In this document: piece by piece, positions 22,158 through 24,454 of the stretch
Position numbering within the stretch: position 1 is the first letter of the stretch
Layout of the letters: the number at the start of each line of letters is the position of its first letter
NCBI GenBank assembly: GCA_900546885.1
Contig: UREN01000031.1
Location: forward strand, 1 to 24,454
Length of the DNA stretch: 24,454 nt
Origin: an uncultured Oscillospiraceae bacterium
Lineage (GTDB): Bacteria; Bacillota; Clostridia; Oscillospirales; Ruminococcaceae
Direction: 5' to 3'
The notes under the pieces: model-generated
What the model was told of the DNA's origin: nothing
Databases searched by the model: none
Seen by the model: only the letters and a program-made list of their open reading frames with translations
Made by a program: the position numbers and the translations under genes

Positions 22158-22200
22158 GCCCGCCGCGCGGGGAACACGCTTCCCGCGCGGCGGGCCTTTT
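22158..22200 (+). terminator. Second strong hairpin terminator
   Basis: A perfect 14-base-pair stem (22158-22171 with 22182-22195), extended by AA/TT past one bulged G, is followed by CTTTT. It backs up the terminator at 22074. Confidence 0.65.
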
Positions 22201-22377
22201 GCGCGCTTTGGCCCGCGCGGGCACTGGCGGGCAGGCGGGGCGGGGCCCGGCTGCAAAAACAAGCCAAAAACAAGCGCCCCAAAGGCATGCTGACAATGCG
22301 ATGCGCCTGCATTTCTGTTTCAGGGCAATGTTTTCTTACGCCAACACGCCCCGGCAGGCGGGGCGCCATGGGCAAAG

Positions 22378-22412
22378 AAAAACAGGCAGGGCGCGGCCCC
22401 TGCCTGTTTTTT
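22378..22412. terminator. Bidirectional intrinsic terminator before the FMN reductase gene
   Basis: AAAAACAGGCAGGG (22378-22391) pairs over 14 bases with CCCTGCCTGTTTTT (22398-22411). It has T-runs on both strands, so it can end leftward transcripts of the flavoprotein gene and any rightward read-through. Confidence 0.8.
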
Positions 22413-22536
22413 GTGATGCGCCGAAGCGGCCGCCACAGGCGCACGGCGCAGCGGCGGCCGCGCCGCGCTGCGCAATGGGCCGTGCGGCCAGCGCGGCCCC
22501 TGGGGCGGGGCTAGCTGCGCAAAAGGCCCGCGCCCG

Positions 22537-23157
22537 TCAGCGGATAAAGTTTGTGGCCACGGGCGGCTCGTACACGGGCGGGCGCACGCCCGCTTTCTGC
22601 CCGGCCTCGATGCACTGCAAAAGCCAGGCCATGTTCTGCCCCAGCGTGCGCATTGTCTGCAGGCCCTCTTCGTCCCGGCGCACCTCTTCGGGCGTGCGCC
22701 CGTGCACCTGGTTCCAATACTGCGAGGGCACCACGGGCATGTTGGCAATGGTGAAATATTTGTTCAGCCTGTCAAACGCCGCGCTGGCGCCGCCGCGCCG
22801 GCACGACACCACGCTGGCGCCCAGCTTGCCCGCAAAGCGCCGGCCGCCGGCATAAAACAGCCTGTCGGCAAAGGCGCACACCTGCCCGCTGGCCGAGGCG
22901 TAATACACGGGCGAGCCCAGCACAATGGCGCTGTATTCATCCAGCGTTTCCAGCACTTCGTTCACCTTGTCGTCAAACACGCAGCGGCCCGTGCGCGCAC
23001 AGCGGCCGCAGGCAATGCACCCGGCCACGGGCTGTGTGCCGATGTGCAGCAACTGGGCCGCCACGCCGTTTGCCTCCAGCGTTTGTTTCACCTCGCACAG
23101 CGCGGTGTAGGTGCAGCCGTGCGCGTGCGGGCTGCCGTTTACAAGCAATGCTTTCAT
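22537..23157 (-). CDS. Flavodoxin-like NAD(P)H-dependent FMN reductase / iron-sulfur flavoprotein type
   Basis: A 206-residue flavodoxin-fold protein. The N-terminal MKALLVNGSPHAHGCTYTAL (1-20) is the FMN phosphate loop, and GSPVYYASASGQ (about 89-100) is the second FMN contact. Between them, C47, C50, C53 and C59 (CIACGRCARTGRC) form the compact cysteine motif of iron-sulfur flavoproteins. Members reduce FMN, quinones or electrophiles in anaerobes. ATG at 23157 has GGAAGG upstream on the minus strand. It is separated from the degradation cluster by three terminators and faces the other way, so it is probably a separate housekeeping or stress gene. Confidence 0.9.
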   Translation of the reverse strand: MKALLVNGSPHAHGCTYTALCEVKQTLEANGVAAQLLHIGTQPVAGCIACGRCARTGRCVFDDKVNEVLETLDEYSAIVLGSPVYYASASGQVCAFADRLFYAGGRRFAGKLGASVVSCRRGGASAAFDRLNKYFTIANMPVVPSQYWNQVHGRTPEEVRRDEEGLQTMRTLGQNMAWLLQCIEAGQKAGVRPPVYEPPVATNFIR

Positions 23158-23222
23158 GCAAAACCCCTTCCTTTCCGCCGCGCGCGCCGCAAAAGCGCGC
23201 GCGAAAACCAAACCATACGCTT

Positions 23223-23251
23223 ATGATAGCACGCCGGCGCCCGCCTGAAAA
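23223..23251 (-). promoter_or_regulatory. Candidate promoter of the FMN reductase gene
   Basis: On the minus strand TTTTCA, a 17-base spacer and TATCAT (4/6 and 5/6 consensus matches) lie about 65-95 bases upstream of the start codon. It is back to back with the rightward promoter at 23272. Confidence 0.4.
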
Positions 23252-23271
23252 GGAAAAATGTGCGCGGCGCA

Positions 23272-23300
23272 TTGTGCGCGTGCGAAAAGGCGGGTATAAT
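23272..23300 (+). promoter_or_regulatory. Sigma-A-type promoter of the acyltransferase-like gene
   Basis: TTGTGC (23272-23277), a 17-base spacer and a perfect TATAAT (23295-23300). It lies inside a longer open frame that begins further upstream, which supports the start codon at 23353 rather than an upstream one. Confidence 0.7.
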
Positions 23301-23352
23301 GGAAAAAAGATGCGGGCCGTGCCCATGGGCGCGGCAAAAGAGGAGGGCACCT

Positions 23353-24384
23353 ATGGCGGCCGTACAAAGGGAAGAGGGCGTGGACGTGCTGAAGGGCGCG
23401 GCGGTGTGCTGCATGGTGTTTGCGCACACCGTGCAGCTGCTGCCGCCCGGCGGGGACGCCTGCACGCAGTTTGCCTATTATTTTGTAAACCTTACGGCGT
23501 TTCCGGCATTTTTGTTCTGTTTTGGGTACGCCTGCCGCCGCGCATACCTGCAAAAGCCGCGCGCCGCCGCGGCGCGCGGCCTGGCGCGGGGCTTTTGCAA
23601 AACCATGGCGGCGCTGTATGCCTGCGGGCTGGCCTGGCTTTTGTGCACGGGCGGCTTTGGGCCAAAGGCGGCGGCCAAGCTGCTGCTGGCGCTGCAGCTG
23701 CCGGGCTATTCGGAATTTCTGCTTAGCTTTGCCCTGCTGTATGTGCTGGTTTGGGCGTTGCATGGCGCGCTGCGCCGTGTGGTGGCACACGGCTGGGCGG
23801 TGGCGCTGGCGGCCGCGGCCGGGCTGGCGCTTACCTGGTTTCCGTATTCGCGGGTGCATCTGCCCGTTCTGGGCGCTTTGGTGGGCATGCAGGGGGCGTC
23901 GGTGTTCCCGTTGGCGCAATATGCCGCATACTTCCTGCTGGGCGCTTGGTTTTCGGGGCGCACAGCGCGCTTTTCCGCACCTGTGGCCATGTGCGCGGCG
24001 CTTGGCACGGCGGCTTTCTATGTGTTTTATGCGGTGCGGGGCGAATACCCGGCGCGCTTTCCGCCCACGGCGCTGTGGGTGGCGGGCGGCGCGGCCTGGG
24101 TGTATGCGGCCTGGCTGGTGTGCATGCGCACGGCATCGTGGCGCGCCGTGCGCGCCCTGAGGCTGGCCTTTGCAGGCAGGCACAGCCTGTGGTTTCTGAC
24201 GGCCAGCAACATCATGCTGTTTGTGCTGCACCGTGCGGGGCTGCGCCCGGGCGCGGGGGGTGTGCCCGGCGCTTTGCTGCACCCGGCCGTGTGCCTGGGC
24301 GTGCTGTTGGCCGCGGGCGCATTGTGCACAGCCGCCGCGCGGCTGCGCACAGGGGTGCTGCCCGGCCGGGCGCGCAGCCGCTGA
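23353..24384 (+). CDS. Acyltransferase-3-like multi-pass membrane protein
   Basis: A 343-residue membrane protein with about ten hydrophobic segments. The N-terminal VDVLKGAAVCCMVFAHT (about 9-25) resembles the RGxAixxVvxxH beginning of acyltransferase-3 (OafA/OpgC/NodX) proteins, with H24 in the place of the conserved membrane histidine. No signal peptide cleavage site is seen. Such proteins acetylate or succinylate surface sugars or peptides. ATG at 23353 follows AGGAGGG and lies downstream of a clear promoter. The gene is complete, with its TGA only 26 bases before adapter sequence. It appears independent of the degradation cluster. Alternative: another small multi-pass transferase or an uncharacterised membrane protein. 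Confidence 0.7.
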   Translation: MAAVQREEGVDVLKGAAVCCMVFAHTVQLLPPGGDACTQFAYYFVNLTAFPAFLFCFGYACRRAYLQKPRAAAARGLARGFCKTMAALYACGLAWLLCTGGFGPKAAAKLLLALQLPGYSEFLLSFALLYVLVWALHGALRRVVAHGWAVALAAAAGLALTWFPYSRVHLPVLGALVGMQGASVFPLAQYAAYFLLGAWFSGRTARFSAPVAMCAALGTAAFYVFYAVRGEYPARFPPTALWVAGGAAWVYAAWLVCMRTASWRAVRALRLAFAGRHSLWFLTASNIMLFVLHRAGLRPGAGGVPGALLHPAVCLGVLLAAGALCTAAARLRTGVLPGRARSR

Positions 24385-24410
24385 GGCGGCCGCGGCCTTG
24401 CGGGGCGTGC

Positions 24411-24454
24411 AGATCGGAAGAGCACACGTCTGAACTCCAGTCACACAGTGAACT
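24411..24454 (+). other. Illumina TruSeq-type adapter remnant (assembly contamination)
   Basis: The sequence from AGATCGGAAGAGC at 24411 through CCAGTCAC at 24444 is the standard Illumina read-1 3' adapter, followed by what looks like an index (ACAGTG and a few bases). It is not genomic. Its reverse complement gives the telltale peptide TGVQTCALPI in translations. Confidence 0.98.

Noticed and set aside
23260..23352. An upstream ATG start for the acyltransferase-like gene
   Set aside because: A perfect TATAAT with a -35 box lies inside the extension, and AGGAGGG directly precedes ATG 23353.
1..24454. CRISPR arrays, tRNA or rRNA genes, insertion sequences, phage genes
   Set aside because: No regular direct repeats, no tRNA-like cloverleaf sequences noticed, no rRNA segments, and no transposase or phage proteins were seen.

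Overview
This is one GC-rich bacterial contig end. It has strong AGGAGG-type ribosome binding sites, several TTG starts, and a LacI-type regulator with TGTAAACGTTTACA-like operators. That suggests a GC-rich member of the Clostridia (gut Oscillospirales-like). The taxonomy is an inference from style, not from a marker gene. The last ~44 bases are Illumina adapter, so the natural sequence stops near 24410.

Layout. At 1-160 two back-to-back intrinsic terminators end an unseen left-hand transcript and a leftward M20 amidohydrolase gene (160-1341). A compact control region (1342-1668) separates it from a divergent LacI-family regulator (1669-2727). A 659-base leader with two perfect operators and one cre-like site precedes a rightward gene run (3387-17159). 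In order this run encodes: an NCS1 nucleobase/hydantoin-type permease, a nitrilase-superfamily amidase, carbamate kinase, a PrpF-type isomerase, an MmgE/PrpD protein, a TudS-related desulfidase-like protein, the two subunits of an aconitase/isopropylmalate-isomerase-type hydratase, PreA and PreT (NAD(P)-dependent dihydropyrimidine dehydrogenase), a cyclic amidohydrolase (dihydropyrimidinase/allantoinase type) and a carbamoyltransferase. A second run (17428-22030), with its own operator-like site at 17331, encodes a 40-residue symporter accessory peptide, a sodium:solute symporter, a class III CoA-transferase and an HMG-CoA-lyase-like enzyme. It ends in a zone with three strong hairpins (22074-22412). 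The right end holds a leftward flavodoxin-like FMN reductase and a rightward acyltransferase-3-like membrane protein, which look unrelated to the cluster.

How the genes may work together. The nitrogen half is readable: import of a ureide-ring compound, reduction of the ring (PreTA), ring opening (cyclic amidohydrolase), then transfer of the carbamoyl group to phosphate (carbamoyltransferase) and ATP formation (carbamate kinase), with a hydrolytic amidase as alternative. The carbon half (PrpF-type isomerase, LeuCD-type hydratase, class III CoA-transferase, HMG-CoA-lyase-like enzyme) matches, step by step, itaconate -> citraconate -> citramalate -> citramalyl-CoA -> acetyl-CoA + pyruvate. Ordinary uracil or thymine would not need the second half. 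A C5-carboxymethylated uracil would: after reduction, ring opening and decarbamoylation it gives 2-(aminomethyl)succinate, which is itaconate plus ammonia. The TudS-like gene would then fit a 2-thio form such as the carboxymethyl-2-thiouracil of tRNA wobble positions. This is a hypothesis built from gene content. A separate aconitate/itaconate role for the carbon half is the main alternative.
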